DNA of 64,000 bases from Micromonospora globbae (GCF_003610785.1 NZ_RAQQ01000004.1:248001-312000); one strand, 5' to 3'. Shown: positions 16,976-26,825, numbered from the stretch's first letter. The notes: generated by a model not told the origin, from the sequence alone. Translations and numbers: made by a program.

Positions 16976-17191
16976 AAATGCGTCCGCTGGTTTCCCATCC
17001 GCCTCACTGTGCGCGATGGTGTCCCACGAGCGCCCGCGCACCGGAGAGATCGTCAGGGATCGTTCGTCACTCCCGTCACGACCCGGTACGCCGGCTGCGG
17101 CCGGGGACGGTCGGGGCGCTCACGGCGCGGGCACCGGCCCCTCACGGCCCGGCACCGCGCCGTGTCCTTGCCCCCGACGAAGGGACACTTC

Positions 17192-17881
17192 GTGAGTCGG
17201 CTGTGGAGCCGGTTGGGTGCCCGCACGGCCGCCGTCGCGCTGCTCTCCGTGGGCGTCGCCGGCGGCTTCTATCTGGGCGAAGACCGGGAGACCCAGCAAC
17301 AGGGCCTCACGGCGCAGGTCGGCGCGGAGGTCGACCAGGCGGAGTACGAGTACCAGCGCGAGCGCCAGGCCGCCTACCAGGTCCAGTCCGCCCGGCAGCG
17401 GGCCGCCGAGTACCAGGCCAAGCTGCGGGCCGCGGAGGCCGCCAAGGAGGCCGCCGAGCGGGCCCGCCGCGCCGAGGAGGCGGCGGCGTCCCGCAAGCGC
17501 GAGCGCGAGCGCGAGGCCGCGGCCGCCAAGCAGGAGACCAAGCCGTACGAGGGCCCCATCCCCGCCTCCTGCGCGGAGTACAGCGGCAACCGCAAGATCG
17601 GTTGCGCGGAGATGATCAAGGCGGGCTTCCCGATCAAGGAGTTCCCCTGCCTCGACAAGCTCTGGACGAAGGAGAGCGGCTGGAACCACAAGGCCCGCAA
17701 CTCCTCGTCCGGCGCGTACGGCATCCCGCAGGCGCTGCCGGGCAGCAAGATGGGCTCGGTGGCGGACGACTGGGAGACCAACCCGGCCACCCAGGTCAAG
17801 TGGGGCCTCGGCTACATCGAGGGCCGGTACGACACACCCTGCGGAGCGTGGGCGCACTCGCAGGCCGAGGGCTGGTACTGA
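17192..17881 (+). CDS. Secreted/anchored lytic transglycosylase-like protein
   Basis: The 229-residue protein has an N-terminal hydrophobic signal or anchor (about residues 8-28). A charged coiled-coil-like region rich in Ala, Glu, Arg and Lys covers about residues 45-120. The C-terminal lysozyme-like domain begins near 128 and contains WTKESGWNHKARNSSSGAYGIPQALPGSKM, with a probable catalytic Glu in KESGW, then VKWGLGYIEGRYDTPCGAW. This is the small SLT-type domain found in actinobacterial cell-wall proteins. The GTG at 17192 follows GAAGGGAC; the frame is open upstream without such a site. The 265-nt upstream region with a CRP-like box suggests complex control. A stable hairpin follows. Confidence 0.88.
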   Translation: MSRLWSRLGARTAAVALLSVGVAGGFYLGEDRETQQQGLTAQVGAEVDQAEYEYQRERQAAYQVQSARQRAAEYQAKLRAAEAAKEAAERARRAEEAAASRKREREREAAAAKQETKPYEGPIPASCAEYSGNRKIGCAEMIKAGFPIKEFPCLDKLWTKESGWNHKARNSSSGAYGIPQALPGSKMGSVADDWETNPATQVKWGLGYIEGRYDTPCGAWAHSQAEGWY

Positions 17882-17892
17882 TCCGGACCGTG

Positions 17893-17925
17893 ACGGGGGC
17901 GGGTGGGTGAGCCACCCGCCCCCGT
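17893..17925 (+). terminator. Hairpin terminator after transglycosylase gene
   Basis: The 14-bp perfect stem ACGGGGGCGGGTGG (17893-17906) and 17912-17925 closes a 5-nt loop and is followed by TT. Confidence 0.75.
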
Positions 17926-17988
17926 TCCCGCCCGATGTGCCCGGGCCGCGAGTGGCGGTCGGGCGGGTTTACTGATAGCAGTTGGAGG

Positions 17989-18633
17989 GTGACCCTGCTC
18001 CCCGGAAGCGGCGACCCCCACCGGTTCGGCACCGAGGCGTTCTACGCCGCACTCGGCCGGGCCTTCGTGGCGATGTGCGCGGTCGTCCCGTTCCTCTTCC
18101 TCGTCGAGGTCGTCGACCAGGGTCTCGCGTTCGGTCTGGACGCCACCGCCGGGATCATCCCGAAGCGCATCGACGGGCTCGACGGCGTCTTCTTCTCACC
18201 GTTCCTGCACCACGGCTTCGACCACCTCTACAGCAACAGCATCCCGCTGATCCTGCTCGGCACGTTCGTGCTCGCGGCCGGCGCCCGCCGCTTCCTCTGG
18301 TCCACCCTGCTGATCATCCTGGTCAGCGGCCTCGGCGTCTGGTTCACCGGCTCGCCGAACTCCGTGGTGGTCGGCGCCAGCGGAGTGATCTTCGGGTACC
18401 TCGGGATCCTGCTCACCCGCGGCATCGTCGAGCGGAGCTGGTGGAACTTCGCCGTCTTCGTGCTGGTCGGGCTCCTCTACGGCTGGCAACTCGTCGGCGT
18501 GCTGCCCACGGACGAGCGGATCTCCTGGCAGGGCCACCTCTTCGGGCTGCTCGGCGGGGTCGTGGCGGCCATCCTGTTCCGGCGCCGCCGCCACGACCCC
18601 TACCGCTCGGAGTCCACGCTGCCCATGCCCTGA
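17989..18633 (+). CDS. Rhomboid family intramembrane serine protease
   Basis: The 214-residue protein has six predicted membrane helices. The catalytic serine is in GASGVIFGYLG (Ser131) and the catalytic histidine in SWQGHLFGLLGG (His183), each in a helix as the family requires. The HHGFDHLYSN segment before helix 2 is also characteristic. The enzyme would cleave membrane proteins within the bilayer; its substrate is unknown. GTG 17989 immediately follows GGAGG, too close for ideal initiation, and a TAGCAGT stretch lies upstream. The start could therefore be leaderless or lie upstream at 17935. Confidence 0.88.
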   Translation: MTLLPGSGDPHRFGTEAFYAALGRAFVAMCAVVPFLFLVEVVDQGLAFGLDATAGIIPKRIDGLDGVFFSPFLHHGFDHLYSNSIPLILLGTFVLAAGARRFLWSTLLIILVSGLGVWFTGSPNSVVVGASGVIFGYLGILLTRGIVERSWWNFAVFVLVGLLYGWQLVGVLPTDERISWQGHLFGLLGGVVAAILFRRRRHDPYRSESTLPMP

Positions 18634-18691
18634 CGGGCCGCGCGCGTCCCGCGCCGGCCACCGCCCGGGCCGCCCGCGCCACGTCCCGCGC

Positions 18692-18710
18692 CGGCCCCCG
18701 CCGGGGGCCG
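18692..18710 (+). terminator. Short GC hairpin after rhomboid gene
   Basis: CGGCCCCC and GGGGGCCG form an 8-bp stem with a 3-nt loop. No T-run follows. Confidence 0.4.
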
Positions 18711-18735
18711 CCCCCGCGCGATCCGCGGGACATGC

Positions 18736-18764
18736 TTGCCCGGGCCCCGCCACCGCCCTACCGT
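18736..18764 (+). promoter_or_regulatory. Promoter of the FNR-like flavoprotein gene
   Basis: The -35 box TTGCCC (18736-18741), a 17-nt spacer and the -10 box TACCGT (18759-18764) give a predicted start near 18771, 40 nt before the ATG. Confidence 0.5.
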
Positions 18765-18810
18765 CGGCATCAGCACGCGTTGATCCGCGAGCGGGAAGCG
18801 ACGGTACGCC

Positions 18811-19779
18811 ATGCGCGAGGTCGATGTCGCCGTGATCGGGGCCGGTCCGGCCGGTCTGTTCGCCGCGTACTACGCCGGTTTCCGGGGGCTGTCGGTGGCG
18901 GTCGTCGACGCGCTGCCGGAACCGGGCGGCCAGGTCACCGCCATGTACCCCGAGAAACTGATCCTGGACGTGGCCGGGTTTCCGTCGATCAAGGGGCGCG
19001 ACCTGGTGGCGAACCTCGTCGCCCAGGCCGCGCCGTTCGACCCGTGCTACCTGCTCGGCACCCGTGCCGAGACCCTCTCGTACGCCGACGACCGGCCGGT
19101 GCTCGGCCTCGCCGGCGGTGCGCGGCTGCGCTGCGGCGCGGTGATCGTCACCGGTGGGCTGGGCAGCTTCACCCCACGCCCGCTGCCCGTCGCCGAACAC
19201 TTCACCGGCGCCGGGATCGTCTACTTCGTACCCCAGCCGGCCGAACTCGCCGGCCGGGACGTGCTGATCGTCGGCGGCGGCGACTCCGCCTTCGACTGGG
19301 CCCTCACGCTGCAACCGCTGGCCCGCTCGGTGACCCTCGTGCACCGGCGGGAGAAGTTCCGCGCCCACGCCGCCACCGTCGCCCGGGTGCTGGCGCTGCC
19401 GGTCCGGGTGGTGGTCAACGCCGAGGTCACCCGGCTGCACGCGGATGGCACGGTGAGCGCGGCGGAGATCACGGTACGGGGTGGTGCCGCCGAGACCCTG
19501 CCGGTCGACACGGTCGTCGCGGCGCTCGGCTTCACCGCCGACCTCGGCCCGCTCGCCGGGTGGGGACTGCGGCTGGACCGCCGGCACATCGTGGTCGACA
19601 GCACGATGGCCACCAACCTGCCCCGGGTGTTCGCGGCGGGCGACATCACCGAGTACCCGGGCAAGGTGCGGCTGATCGCCACGGGCTTCGGCGAGGCGGC
19701 GACGGCCGTCAACAACGCGGCCGTGGCGATCGACCCGGCCGCCCACCTCTTCCCGGGCCACTCCTCCGACGGCAGCTGA
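18811..19779 (+). CDS. Thioredoxin-reductase-like ferredoxin/flavodoxin–NADP+ oxidoreductase
   Basis: The 322-residue flavoprotein has an FAD site VAVIGAGPAGLFAAYYAG at the N-terminus, the PGGQVTAMYPEK segment, and an NADPH site VLIVGGGDSAFDWAL near residue 150. The second FAD motif is VFAAGDITEYPGKVRLIATGFGEAATAVNNA. It lacks the CxxC of thioredoxin reductases, which fits the TrxR-type ferredoxin–NADP+ reductases of Gram-positive bacteria. These pass electrons between NADPH and ferredoxin or flavodoxin. The redox partner is not encoded nearby. The gene appears monocistronic with its own promoter; GGAAG precedes the ATG. Confidence 0.87.
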   Translation: MREVDVAVIGAGPAGLFAAYYAGFRGLSVAVVDALPEPGGQVTAMYPEKLILDVAGFPSIKGRDLVANLVAQAAPFDPCYLLGTRAETLSYADDRPVLGLAGGARLRCGAVIVTGGLGSFTPRPLPVAEHFTGAGIVYFVPQPAELAGRDVLIVGGGDSAFDWALTLQPLARSVTLVHRREKFRAHAATVARVLALPVRVVVNAEVTRLHADGTVSAAEITVRGGAAETLPVDTVVAALGFTADLGPLAGWGLRLDRRHIVVDSTMATNLPRVFAAGDITEYPGKVRLIATGFGEAATAVNNAAVAIDPAAHLFPGHSSDGS

Positions 19780-19970
19780 GCCGCCCCCGGTCGACGACGT
19801 GCTGGCCGAGACGGTGGCGGCGCCGCGGAGCTGACGGCCGCCGGACGGGCCGGGCCGGCGGTCCGGCCCGTCGGGGCCGGCGGGCGGCGCGGTCTGCGCG
19901 ACCGCTACGAGGCCCACCACCAGCACACCGGGGTTGCCACCCCGCCCTCCGGCGGCCGGTGTTCCGGTCG

Positions 19971-20933
19971 TCAGCGCTGCGGCGCCAGCGCGGCGACCAG
20001 CACGGCCACCAGGGTGAGCGCGGCGCCGAGCAGCGTGGTGGGGCCGGGGTGCGAGGCCGCCGTCGGCAGGGCCATGTCCAGCCCGACGGCACCCACGATC
20101 TGCCCGGCGATGGTCGCCAGGCCGAGCAGCAGGACGCCCGTGAAGCGCACGATGGCCGCCGCGAGGGCGATGAACACGATGCCGATCGGGCCACCGACGT
20201 ACAGCCAGGGCTCGGTGGGCAGGCTCCCGGCCGGCCATCCGCGTACGGCGACGTCGACGGCGAACGCGACGAGCAGGGCCACCGTGCCGACGGTGAAGTT
20301 CACGAGCGTGGCGGTGAGGGCGCTGTCGGCGGCCGCCCGTACGCGCCCGTTGACGGCCTGCTGCCACGCGATGCCCACCCCGGCCAGCAGCGGCAGCACG
20401 GCCAGCACCAGCGCGTCCGGCTCGCCGAGCCGGTCGCCGACCGCCAGGAGCACCGCCACCACGGTGAGCGCGGCGCCGGCCAGCCGCTGCGCGGTGAGCG
20501 GCTGCCGGCCGGTGGGCCCGACACCGGCCCGGTCGACCGCGAGGCCGCTGCCGGTCTGGCCGGCCACGACCGCCACCGTGAAGACCGCCACGCCCAGCGT
20601 GCCGATGGTGAGCCCCTGGGTGGCCACGAGGAAGGCGCCGCAGACGCCGCCGAGGCACTGCCAGGGGCGCAGCGAACCGGCGGCCAGCGCCCGGCGCAGG
20701 GCGGCCAGCCCCCGCCGCCCGGTCGGGGCGGCGGGGACCAACACCAGCAGCACCAGCAGGCCGACGCCGAAGGAGATCACGGCGGCCGCGAAGCCGTCGT
20801 GCAGGCGTACGCCCAACTCGCCGTTGATCCGCGACTGCACGGCGACGGCGAGCCCGGAGAGGATCGCGAGCCCCGTCCCCGCGATACGTCTGGTCGCCGG
20901 CAGGACGGGGCGGTCCGTGGTGGCGGTGCTCAC
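19971..20933 (-). CDS. DMT superfamily transporter, duplicated YdcZ (DUF606) type
   Basis: The 320-residue protein has about ten membrane helices in two homologous halves. Each half starts with a Gln–Asn/Arg signature ([15 protein letters not shown] and [15 protein letters not shown]) followed by the [12 protein letters not shown] or [12 protein letters not shown] helix typical of YdcZ/DUF606. It is therefore a fused two-domain member where many bacteria have two separate small proteins. The substrate is unknown. The GTG start at 20933 overlaps the glpX stop by 4 nt (GTGA), so it is translated with glpX. The adjacency suggests export or uptake of a small metabolite, but nothing in the sequence says which. 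Confidence 0.85.
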   Translation of the reverse strand: MSTATTDRPVLPATRRIAGTGLAILSGLAVAVQSRINGELGVRLHDGFAAAVISFGVGLLVLLVLVPAAPTGRRGLAALRRALAAGSLRPWQCLGGVCGAFLVATQGLTIGTLGVAVFTVAVVAGQTGSGLAVDRAGVGPTGRQPLTAQRLAGAALTVVAVLLAVGDRLGEPDALVLAVLPLLAGVGIAWQQAVNGRVRAAADSALTATLVNFTVGTVALLVAFAVDVAVRGWPAGSLPTEPWLYVGGPIGIVFIALAAAIVRFTGVLLLGLATIAGQIVGAVGLDMALPTAASHPGPTTLLGAALTLVAVLVAALAPQR

Positions 20934-21961
20934 TCCTGCTCGGCCAGGGGGCGGCCGTCGAAGTCGACGGCCGAGTAGAGCGCGAGCTTCTCCAGCCGGT
21001 GGTAGGAGTCGATCACCCGGATCGTGCCGCTCTTCGAACGCATCACGATCGACTGCGTGTACGCGCCCCCGGCCCGGTACCGCACGCCGCGCAGCAGGTC
21101 ACCGGAGGTGATGCCGGTGGCCACGAAGAAGCAGTTGTCCCCGGTGACCAGGTCGTCGGTGGTCAGGACGCGGTCCAGGTCGTGCCCGGCGGCCAGCGCC
21201 TTCTCCCGCTCCTCGTCGTCCTTGGGCCAGAGCTTCGCCTGCATCATCCCGCCCATGCACTTGAGGGCGCAGGCGGCGGTGATCCCCTCCGGGGTGCCGC
21301 CGATGCCCATGAGCACGTCGACGTCCGACTCGCCCCGGGCCGCCGCGATGGCGCCGGCGATGTCGCCGTCGGAGATGAACCGGATGCCCGCGCCCGCGCG
21401 CCGGATCTGGCTGACGAGGTCCTTGTGCCGGGGCCGGTCCAGGACGCAGACCGTCACCTCGGAGACGTCGGTGCCCTTGACCCGGGCGATCCGGCGCAGG
21501 TTCTCGGCCACCCCCGCGTCGATGTCCACGACGTCGGCGTACAGCGGGCCGACGGCGAGCTTCTCCATGTAGAACACCGCGCTCGGGTCGAACATCGCGC
21601 CCCGCTCGGCGACCGCCAGCACCGCGAGGGCGTTCGGCATGCCCTTGCTCATCAGCGTGGTGCCGTCGATCGGGTCGACCGCGACGTCCACCTCCGGGCC
21701 GGACCCGTCACCGACCTCCTCGCCGTTGAAGAGCATCGGGGCGTTGTCCTTCTCGCCCTCGCCGATCACCACGACGCCCCGCATGGGGATCGAGTTGATC
21801 AGCTTCCGCATGGCGTCCACGGCGGCCCCGTCACCGCCCTCCTTGTCGCCGCGGCCGACCCACCGGCCGGCGGCCATGGCCGCCGCCTCGGTGACCCGGA
21901 CCAGGTCGAGGGCGAGGTTGCGGTCCAGATTCTGCGGGATCCGGGTCCTGGTGTTCGTCAT
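20930..21961 (-). CDS. glpX: Fructose-1,6-bisphosphatase class II
   Basis: The 343-residue enzyme hydrolyses fructose 1,6-bisphosphate to fructose 6-phosphate in gluconeogenesis. Motifs of the GlpX class are present: [31 protein letters not shown], the metal-binding [33 protein letters not shown], and [23 protein letters not shown]. The frame is open upstream to 22456, but ATG 21961 has GAGGAGG before it and the protein matches the usual family length from there. It is co-translated with the YdcZ transporter gene. With pckG and ppc, this is the third gluconeogenic or anaplerotic gene in the window. Confidence 0.96.
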   Translation of the reverse strand: MTNTRTRIPQNLDRNLALDLVRVTEAAAMAAGRWVGRGDKEGGDGAAVDAMRKLINSIPMRGVVVIGEGEKDNAPMLFNGEEVGDGSGPEVDVAVDPIDGTTLMSKGMPNALAVLAVAERGAMFDPSAVFYMEKLAVGPLYADVVDIDAGVAENLRRIARVKGTDVSEVTVCVLDRPRHKDLVSQIRRAGAGIRFISDGDIAGAIAAARGESDVDVLMGIGGTPEGITAACALKCMGGMMQAKLWPKDDEEREKALAAGHDLDRVLTTDDLVTGDNCFFVATGITSGDLLRGVRYRAGGAYTQSIVMRSKSGTIRVIDSYHRLEKLALYSAVDFDGRPLAEQE

Positions 21962-22119
21962 GACGGCTCCTCCTCGCGACGTTGCGGGGTGGACCGGCGC
22001 CGCGGTCGTCCGCTGCTGCCGGCTTTGTCGCTGATCCTCACACGATGGCGGAACGGGCGCTGGGGCGGGGCGGTGATGGCCCGGATACCGCCGGTCGGGG
22101 CGGCTGCGAGAATGGCGAG

Positions 22120-22983
22120 GTGGAACCCGCACAGCCTGCCGACCGCGTCCCCGCCGACCGCCTCCCCACCGGCGACCCCGGCCCCGGCGAGCCGGGCGAG
22201 ACCCACCCCGCGTCCGCCGCGGGGCCGGCCCGAATCGAGCCGGGCGAGACCGGTGCCGCGCCCGCCGCGGGGCCGGCGCGCGTCGAGTCGGCCGGGACCG
22301 ACGCCGCGTCCGCCGCGGGGCCGGCGCGCGTCGATCCGGCGCCGACCGACCCGGATGCCGTCGCCCAGCCGGCCCTCGTCGAGTCGACGGGCGCCGTGCG
22401 GCCCTCGACCGTGGCCGAACCGTCCGGGGCGGCGCCGCTGGACCCGCCGGCGCCACCGGCCGCCGTCGACGCCCGCCGGTCCGACCGGTCGCCGAAGGAC
22501 ATGGCGATCTCCCTGCTCGTGCTGCTGATCCCGATCGCCCTGCTGCTGGCCTTCTACCGGGGCTTCCTCGGCGGCGACCAGCCCACCCAGGTCGACCCCA
22601 GCCCGGCGATCGAACAGGCCCAGGGAGCCAACGCCTTCCCGGTGAGCCAGCCGACCGGGCTCGGTGACGACTGGCGTACGGTCAACGCCCGCTACCAGGA
22701 GGTGGAGGGGGGCTCGACGCTGCGGATCGGCTATGTGACCCCGGAGGGGCAGGGCGCCCAGCTCGTGCAGAGCAACGTGCCCGCCGAGCGGCTGATCCCC
22801 GCCGAGCTGAGCGACCGCGCCCAACCACAGGGCCAGACCGACCTGGACGGGCGGAGCTGGCAGCGGTACACCGCCCGGCAGAACGAGCAGGCGCTCGTGC
22901 TGCTGGAACCGGGCCGCACCGTGATCGTGGTGGGCGACGCCCGGGAGAACGAGCTGCGCCGGCTCGCCTCCTCGCTGCGCTGA
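22120..22983 (+). CDS. DUF4245 membrane-anchored protein
   Basis: The 287-residue protein starts with a Pro/Ala-rich cytoplasmic region of about 125 residues containing a three-copy 16-residue repeat. One membrane helix follows (about residues 129-149, [18 protein letters not shown]), then an extracytoplasmic domain of about 135 residues matching DUF4245 ([13 protein letters not shown] ... [10 protein letters not shown] ... [17 protein letters not shown]). DUF4245 proteins are common in actinobacteria beside glpX, as here, divergently. The function is unknown. The start is uncertain: GTG 22120 is chosen, but ATG 22045 in the same frame is possible. Confidence 0.75.
   Translation: MEPAQPADRVPADRLPTGDPGPGEPGETHPASAAGPARIEPGETGAAPAAGPARVESAGTDAASAAGPARVDPAPTDPDAVAQPALVESTGAVRPSTVAEPSGAAPLDPPAPPAAVDARRSDRSPKDMAISLLVLLIPIALLLAFYRGFLGGDQPTQVDPSPAIEQAQGANAFPVSQPTGLGDDWRTVNARYQEVEGGSTLRIGYVTPEGQGAQLVQSNVPAERLIPAELSDRAQPQGQTDLDGRSWQRYTARQNEQALVLLEPGRTVIVVGDARENELRRLASSLR
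22197..22340. repeat. 48-bp in-frame tandem repeat, three copies
   Basis: The element cg(t/c)ccgccgcggggccgg recurs at 22211, 22259 and 22307, exactly 48 nt apart. It encodes three copies of a 16-residue unit with AAGPAR core in the DUF4245 protein. Keeping the frame suggests the region is tolerant of length change. Confidence 0.8.
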
Positions 22984-23264
22984 CCGATCCGGTGCCCGGC
23001 CGGGGGTGCCGCGGTACCGCCGGCAGCGATCTCGCACGGTGCCACGCGCACCACGGCGGCGCGCGCCCGTGCCCGAGCGGCGGCGGGACGACCCGCGCGA
23101 AACCGGACAGCAGGGTGATTGCGCGACCCCGCCGGAGGGAACAGAAGGGTGGCGGGCGGAGGTCGGCCCGGTCGGCCGGCTCGGGCTCGTGCGGCGCAGT
23201 CGAGGGTCTGCGTCGCCGGTCCCGGCGCGTGAGCCCGCGTCGGGAGACCCTCTGGGAGACACAG

Positions 23265-24119
23265 ATGACTGTTCGACGAATCAGCGTCGGCCTGGTGGCC
23301 GCGGCACTGTTCACCCCGGGCCTCGTCGCCTGCACCGACACCGGCACCACGGGGACCGGCGCCTCGCCGACCGCCACCGCGTCCGGGACGGCCACGGCCA
23401 CGGCCACCGGCACCGTCGCGCCGGGCGCCGGTGACGCCAAGCAGGAGCTGCTCGCCTCCACCGAGGCGATCCGCACCGGGAACTTCCGGTTCACCATGAC
23501 CGGCGGCGGCAGCACCGCCGAGGGCCAGGTGCACGAGCCGAGCCAGAGCGCGCGGATCCGGGTGTCGCTCGGCGACGCGTCCTCCGACCTGTCGATGACG
23601 CTCGACGTCATCCATCACCGGCCCGACAGCTGGGTGAAGGTGGACCTCGGCGGCCGCGCGGCCGGCAAGGTGCCGGGGGTGGAGGCGCTGAACCTCGGCA
23701 AGTACCAGCACCTCGACCAGAACCGCATCAAGGGCGACCGCAACCTCGGGTTCGACTTCGACCGGCTCGACCCGGCCGGCAGCGAGGTGCTCACCCGGGG
23801 CATCACGGAGGTGCGGCGGACCGGCGAGGGCGCGTACGCCGGCACCATCGACGTGTCGGAGGCCGCCGAGGCCGGGTCCCTGGACGCCAGCATGATCGCC
23901 GCCCTCGGTGCGCAGGCGAAGTCCGTCCCGTTCACGGCCAAGGTGGACCCGCAGGGCCGGCTCAGCGAGCTGGTGATCCAGGTGCCGGCCTCCGGCCAGA
24001 CGGCGGCGCAGGAGATCCGGGTCACCTACTCCGACTACGGCAACGCCACCGCCGCGCAGAAGCCGCCGGCGGACCAGGTCGTCGAGGCGCCGCCGGAGCT
24101 GTACCGCCTCTTCGACTGA
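23265..24119 (+). CDS. LppX/LprAFG-type lipoprotein
   Basis: The 284-residue lipoprotein has an N-terminal signal and lipobox ending LVAC (Cys23), then a Thr/Ala-rich linker to about residue 55. The mature domain resembles LppX/LprAFG, a half-barrel that carries lipids: ELLASTEAIRTGNFRFTM, then WVKVDLGG, LDQNRIKGD and VDPQGRLSELVIQVP. In mycobacteria such proteins move glycolipids or phthiocerol lipids. The cargo here is unknown. ATG 23265 follows GGGAG; the frame upstream to 22992 is non-coding in character. The 281-nt gap before it shows no other feature. A hairpin terminator follows. Confidence 0.8.
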   Translation: MTVRRISVGLVAAALFTPGLVACTDTGTTGTGASPTATASGTATATATGTVAPGAGDAKQELLASTEAIRTGNFRFTMTGGGSTAEGQVHEPSQSARIRVSLGDASSDLSMTLDVIHHRPDSWVKVDLGGRAAGKVPGVEALNLGKYQHLDQNRIKGDRNLGFDFDRLDPAGSEVLTRGITEVRRTGEGAYAGTIDVSEAAEAGSLDASMIAALGAQAKSVPFTAKVDPQGRLSELVIQVPASGQTAAQEIRVTYSDYGNATAAQKPPADQVVEAPPELYRLFD

Positions 24120-24140
24120 CCCGACCTGCCATCCGGCAGT

Positions 24141-24174
24141 CGTGGCGGGCGGGACACCAGGTCCGCCCGCCACG
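24141..24174. terminator. Bidirectional hairpin between lipoprotein gene and xseB
   Basis: CGTGGCGGGCGG (24141-24152) pairs with CCGCCCGCCACG (24163-24174), extended by AC/GT after one bulged G. It sits between convergent genes. Confidence 0.7.
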
Positions 24175-24186
24175 TCGGCCTCAGCG

Positions 24187-24408
24187 TCAGGAGGACTCGT
24201 CCTGGCGGGCCGCGTCGATGCGGGCGCGGGCGCCGTCCAGCCAGCGCTGGCAGATCACCGCGAGCGCCTCGCCGCGTTCCCACAGCGCCAGCGACTCCTC
24301 CAGCGACGTGCCGCCGGCCTCCAGCCGCTCCACCACCGACGCCAGCTCGGCGCGCGCCTGCTCGTAGCTGAGCCGCTCGTCCGGCCCCGCCTTCGTCTCC
24401 TCAGTCAT
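24187..24408 (-). CDS. xseB: Exodeoxyribonuclease VII small subunit
   Basis: The 73-residue protein has the complete conserved core of XseB: LSYEQARAELASVVERLEAGGTSLEESLALWERGEALAVICQRWLDGARARI. It is a small helical protein that binds the large subunit XseA to form exonuclease VII, which degrades single-stranded DNA from both ends. The start is either ATG 24408 or ATG 24417, three codons upstream; GGGATGGGG favours 24408. xseA lies 42 nt upstream on the same strand and is probably co-transcribed. Confidence 0.93.
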   Translation of the reverse strand: MTEETKAGPDERLSYEQARAELASVVERLEAGGTSLEESLALWERGEALAVICQRWLDGARARIDAARQDESS

Positions 24409-24450
24409 CGACCCCATCCCAGCACACGGCCGCCGTCGACCCTCGGCGGC

Positions 24451-25671
24451 TCACCCGTCCACCGTCGCGGCCAGCTCGCCGTCGGCGAGGCGTACGCGCA
24501 GCGGGTCGCCCGTACCCACCTCGGACGCCGCCCGGACCACGTGGCCGTCGGCGCGCTGCACGATCGCGTACCCCCGCTCCAGCGTGGCCGCGGGCGACAG
24601 CGCACGAAGGCGGGCGAGCGTGTGCCGCAGTTCGTCGTCCGCGGCGGCGAGCCGGTGGTGCAGGCAGCGGCCGGCCCGCTGGCGGAGCATGGCCAGCTCG
24701 GTGGCCCGCTGGTCGATCATGACGTGGGGTCGGGCCAGCACCGGCCGGGACCGCAGCGCGTCGAGCCGTTGCGTCTCACGGTCGACGAGGTTGCGCACCG
24801 CGCGCTCCAGCCGGTGGCGGGCCTGCCCGATGAGGCGTACCTCCTCGGCCAGGTCCGGCACGATCCGCTTGGCGGCGTCGGTGGGCGTCGAGGCGCGGAC
24901 GTCGGCCACGTAGTCGAGCAGCGGCGCGTCCGTCTCGTGGCCGATGGCGCTGACCACCGGCGTACGGCAGGCGAAGACCGCCCGGCACAGCGCCTCGTCC
25001 GAGAAGGGGAGCAGGTCCTCGATGCTGCCGCCGCCCCGGGCGATGACGATCACGTCGACGGCCGGGTCGGCGTCGAGCACCTTGAGCGCGTCGACGATCT
25101 GCGGCACGGCGCTCGGCCCCTGCACGGCCACGTTGACGGTGCGGAACTCGACGGCCGGCCAGCGCCGCCGCGCGTTGGTGAGCACGTCCCGCTCCGCCGC
25201 CGAGGCCCGCCCGGTGATGAGCCCGATCCGGTGGGGCAGGAAGGGCGGACGGCGCTTGCGGGCCCGGTCGAAGAGCCCCTCGGCGGCGAGCAGCTTCTTG
25301 AGCTTCTCCAGCCGCGCCAGCAGCTCACCGAGACCCACCTGGCGGATCTCGTCGGCCCGCAGGCTCAGCGTGCCCCGGGCCGCGTAGAACTCGGGTTTGG
25401 CGTGCAGCACCACCCGGGCGCCCTCGCGCAGCTCCGGGGCGCCGAGGTCGAGGACGTCCCGGTTGGTGGTGACGGTCAGGCTGAGGTCGGCGGACGGATC
25501 CCGCAGGGTGAGGAAGACGGTGGTGGCGCCGGGGCGCCGGCTGATCTGCGCCACCTGCCCGTCGACCCAGACCCAGCCGAGCCGGCCGATCCACGCGCCG
25601 ATCTTCTGGCTGACCACCCGGACCGGCCACGGTTCGTCGGACGTGCTCCGTTCCACCTCACCCGTGCTCAC
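24451..25671 (-). CDS. xseA: Exodeoxyribonuclease VII large subunit
   Basis: The 406-residue protein has an N-terminal OB-fold that binds single-stranded DNA (about residues 25-115). The catalytic domain carries family motifs [39 protein letters not shown] and [32 protein letters not shown] coiled-coil region follows (about 280-360) and contacts XseB. It processes damaged or recombining single-stranded DNA. GTG 25671 has no ribosome site; TAGGGT (25683-25678) ends 6 nt before it. The gene diverges from ispH, and a palindromic repeat element lies between the two promoters. Confidence 0.95.
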   Translation of the reverse strand: MSTGEVERSTSDEPWPVRVVSQKIGAWIGRLGWVWVDGQVAQISRRPGATTVFLTLRDPSADLSLTVTTNRDVLDLGAPELREGARVVLHAKPEFYAARGTLSLRADEIRQVGLGELLARLEKLKKLLAAEGLFDRARKRRPPFLPHRIGLITGRASAAERDVLTNARRRWPAVEFRTVNVAVQGPSAVPQIVDALKVLDADPAVDVIVIARGGGSIEDLLPFSDEALCRAVFACRTPVVSAIGHETDAPLLDYVADVRASTPTDAAKRIVPDLAEEVRLIGQARHRLERAVRNLVDRETQRLDALRSRPVLARPHVMIDQRATELAMLRQRAGRCLHHRLAAADDELRHTLARLRALSPAATLERGYAIVQRADGHVVRAASEVGTGDPLRVRLADGELAATVDG

Positions 25672-25677
25672 CCGCCC

Positions 25678-25683
25678 ACCCTA
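25678..25683 (-). promoter_or_regulatory. -10 box TAGGGT, leaderless xseA
   Basis: It ends 6 nt before the GTG at 25671. Confidence 0.55.
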
Positions 25684-25705
25684 CGGTCTGCCGAGCCGAC
25701 CGGGT

Positions 25706-25762
25706 TGATCATGAAGTTGTTGCCCTGTCGACGGCGTGTCGCGGGCGATAACCTCATGATCA
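25706..25762. repeat. Palindromic intergenic repeat, copy A (TGATCATGAGGTTGGCG family)
   Basis: Arms TGATCATGAAGTTGTTGCC (25706-25724) and 25744-25762 pair with three mismatches around a 19-nt middle. The copy sits between the divergent xseA and ispH promoters. Confidence 0.75.
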
Positions 25763-25823
25763 CGCAGGTGCGGCCGGGGTGGGGCGGTCGCCCGCGGGCG
25801 ATGTCGGCCTCCGCCGCGGCACG

Positions 25824-25829
25824 TACGAT
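25824..25829 (+). promoter_or_regulatory. -10 box TACGAT, leaderless ispH
   Basis: It ends 6 nt before the GTG at 25836 and decides the start. Confidence 0.55.
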
Positions 25830-25835
25830 GGGCGG

Positions 25836-26825
25836 GTGACTGAGGTGGAAGCGACTCCCCGGACCGGCAAGCGCGTGCTCCTCGCGAAGCCCCGCGGCTA
25901 CTGCGCGGGCGTCGACCGCGCGGTGCAGACCGTGCAGGAGGCGCTCAAGCTCTACGGCGCCCCCATCTACGTCCGGAAGCAGATCGTGCACAACCGGCAC
26001 GTGGTGCAGACGCTGGAGGCCCAGGGCGCCGTCTTCGTGGAGGAGAACGAGGAGGTGCCGGAGGGCGCCATCGTCATCTTCTCGGCGCACGGCGTCGCGC
26101 CCGAGGTCCACGAGCAGGCGAAGGCGCGCTCGCTGAAGGCCATCGACGCCACCTGCCCGCTGGTCACCAAGGTGCACCAGGAGGCGAAGCGGTTCGCCGC
26201 CGAGGACTACGACATCCTGCTCATCGGGCACGAGGGGCACGAGGAGGTCATCGGCACCTCGGGCGAGGCTCCCGAGCACATCCAGCTCGTCGACGGGCCC
26301 GAGGCGGCCGACACGATCACCGTGCGGGATCCGAGCAAGGTCGTCTGGCTCTCCCAGACCACCCTCTCGGTCGACGAGACGCTGGAAACGGTCGCCCGGC
26401 TCAAGAAGCGGCTGCCCCTGCTCCAGTCGCCACCCAGCGACGACATCTGCTACGCCACCTCCAACCGGCAGCACGTCGTCAAGCAGATCGCGCCGGAGTG
26501 CGACGTGATGATCGTCGTCGGCTCCCGGAACTCCTCCAACTCCGTACGGCTGGTCGAGGTCGCGCTCGACGCGGGCGCGCGCGCCGGGCACCTCGTCGAC
26601 TTCGCGCACGAGATCGACGACGCCTGGCTGGCCGATGCCCGTACGGTGGGCGTGACCTCGGGCGCGAGCGTCCCGGAGGAACTGGTGCAGGAGGTGCTCG
26701 CGCACCTCGCCGCGCGGGGCTTCGCCGACGTCGAGGAGGTCACCACCGCCAACGAGCGGCTCACCTTCTCGCTTCCGCAGGAGCTCAAGCGGGACATGCG
26801 GGCCGCCGCCGCGGCCCGGGGCTGA
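25836..26825 (+). CDS. ispH: 4-hydroxy-3-methylbut-2-enyl diphosphate reductase
   Basis: The 329-residue iron–sulphur enzyme makes IPP and DMAPP in the last step of the MEP pathway. Three cluster cysteines are visible in [13 protein letters not shown] (Cys23), [14 protein letters not shown] and [11 protein letters not shown]. Substrate-binding motifs [32 protein letters not shown] and [11 protein letters not shown] are intact. The frame is open upstream to 25779, but GTG 25836 is chosen because TACGAT ends 6 nt before it. It supplies the C5 units used by the cis-prenyltransferase at 11.4 kb. Confidence 0.96.
   Translation: MTEVEATPRTGKRVLLAKPRGYCAGVDRAVQTVQEALKLYGAPIYVRKQIVHNRHVVQTLEAQGAVFVEENEEVPEGAIVIFSAHGVAPEVHEQAKARSLKAIDATCPLVTKVHQEAKRFAAEDYDILLIGHEGHEEVIGTSGEAPEHIQLVDGPEAADTITVRDPSKVVWLSQTTLSVDETLETVARLKKRLPLLQSPPSDDICYATSNRQHVVKQIAPECDVMIVVGSRNSSNSVRLVEVALDAGARAGHLVDFAHEIDDAWLADARTVGVTSGASVPEELVQEVLAHLAARGFADVEEVTTANERLTFSLPQELKRDMRAAAAARG

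Noticed and set aside
16976..17191. ydaO (c-di-AMP) riboswitch before the transglycosylase-like gene
   Set aside because: Such riboswitches precede cell-wall hydrolase genes in actinobacteria, and the leader is long enough. However, I could not match the conserved GGGGAACC-type core or the flanking helices. A covariance-model search would decide.
17935..17989. Upstream start for the rhomboid gene
   Set aside because: The extra 18 residues (MCPGREWRSGGFTDSSWR) lack a ribosome site and family similarity. GTG 17989 gives the usual length, though its signals are also imperfect.
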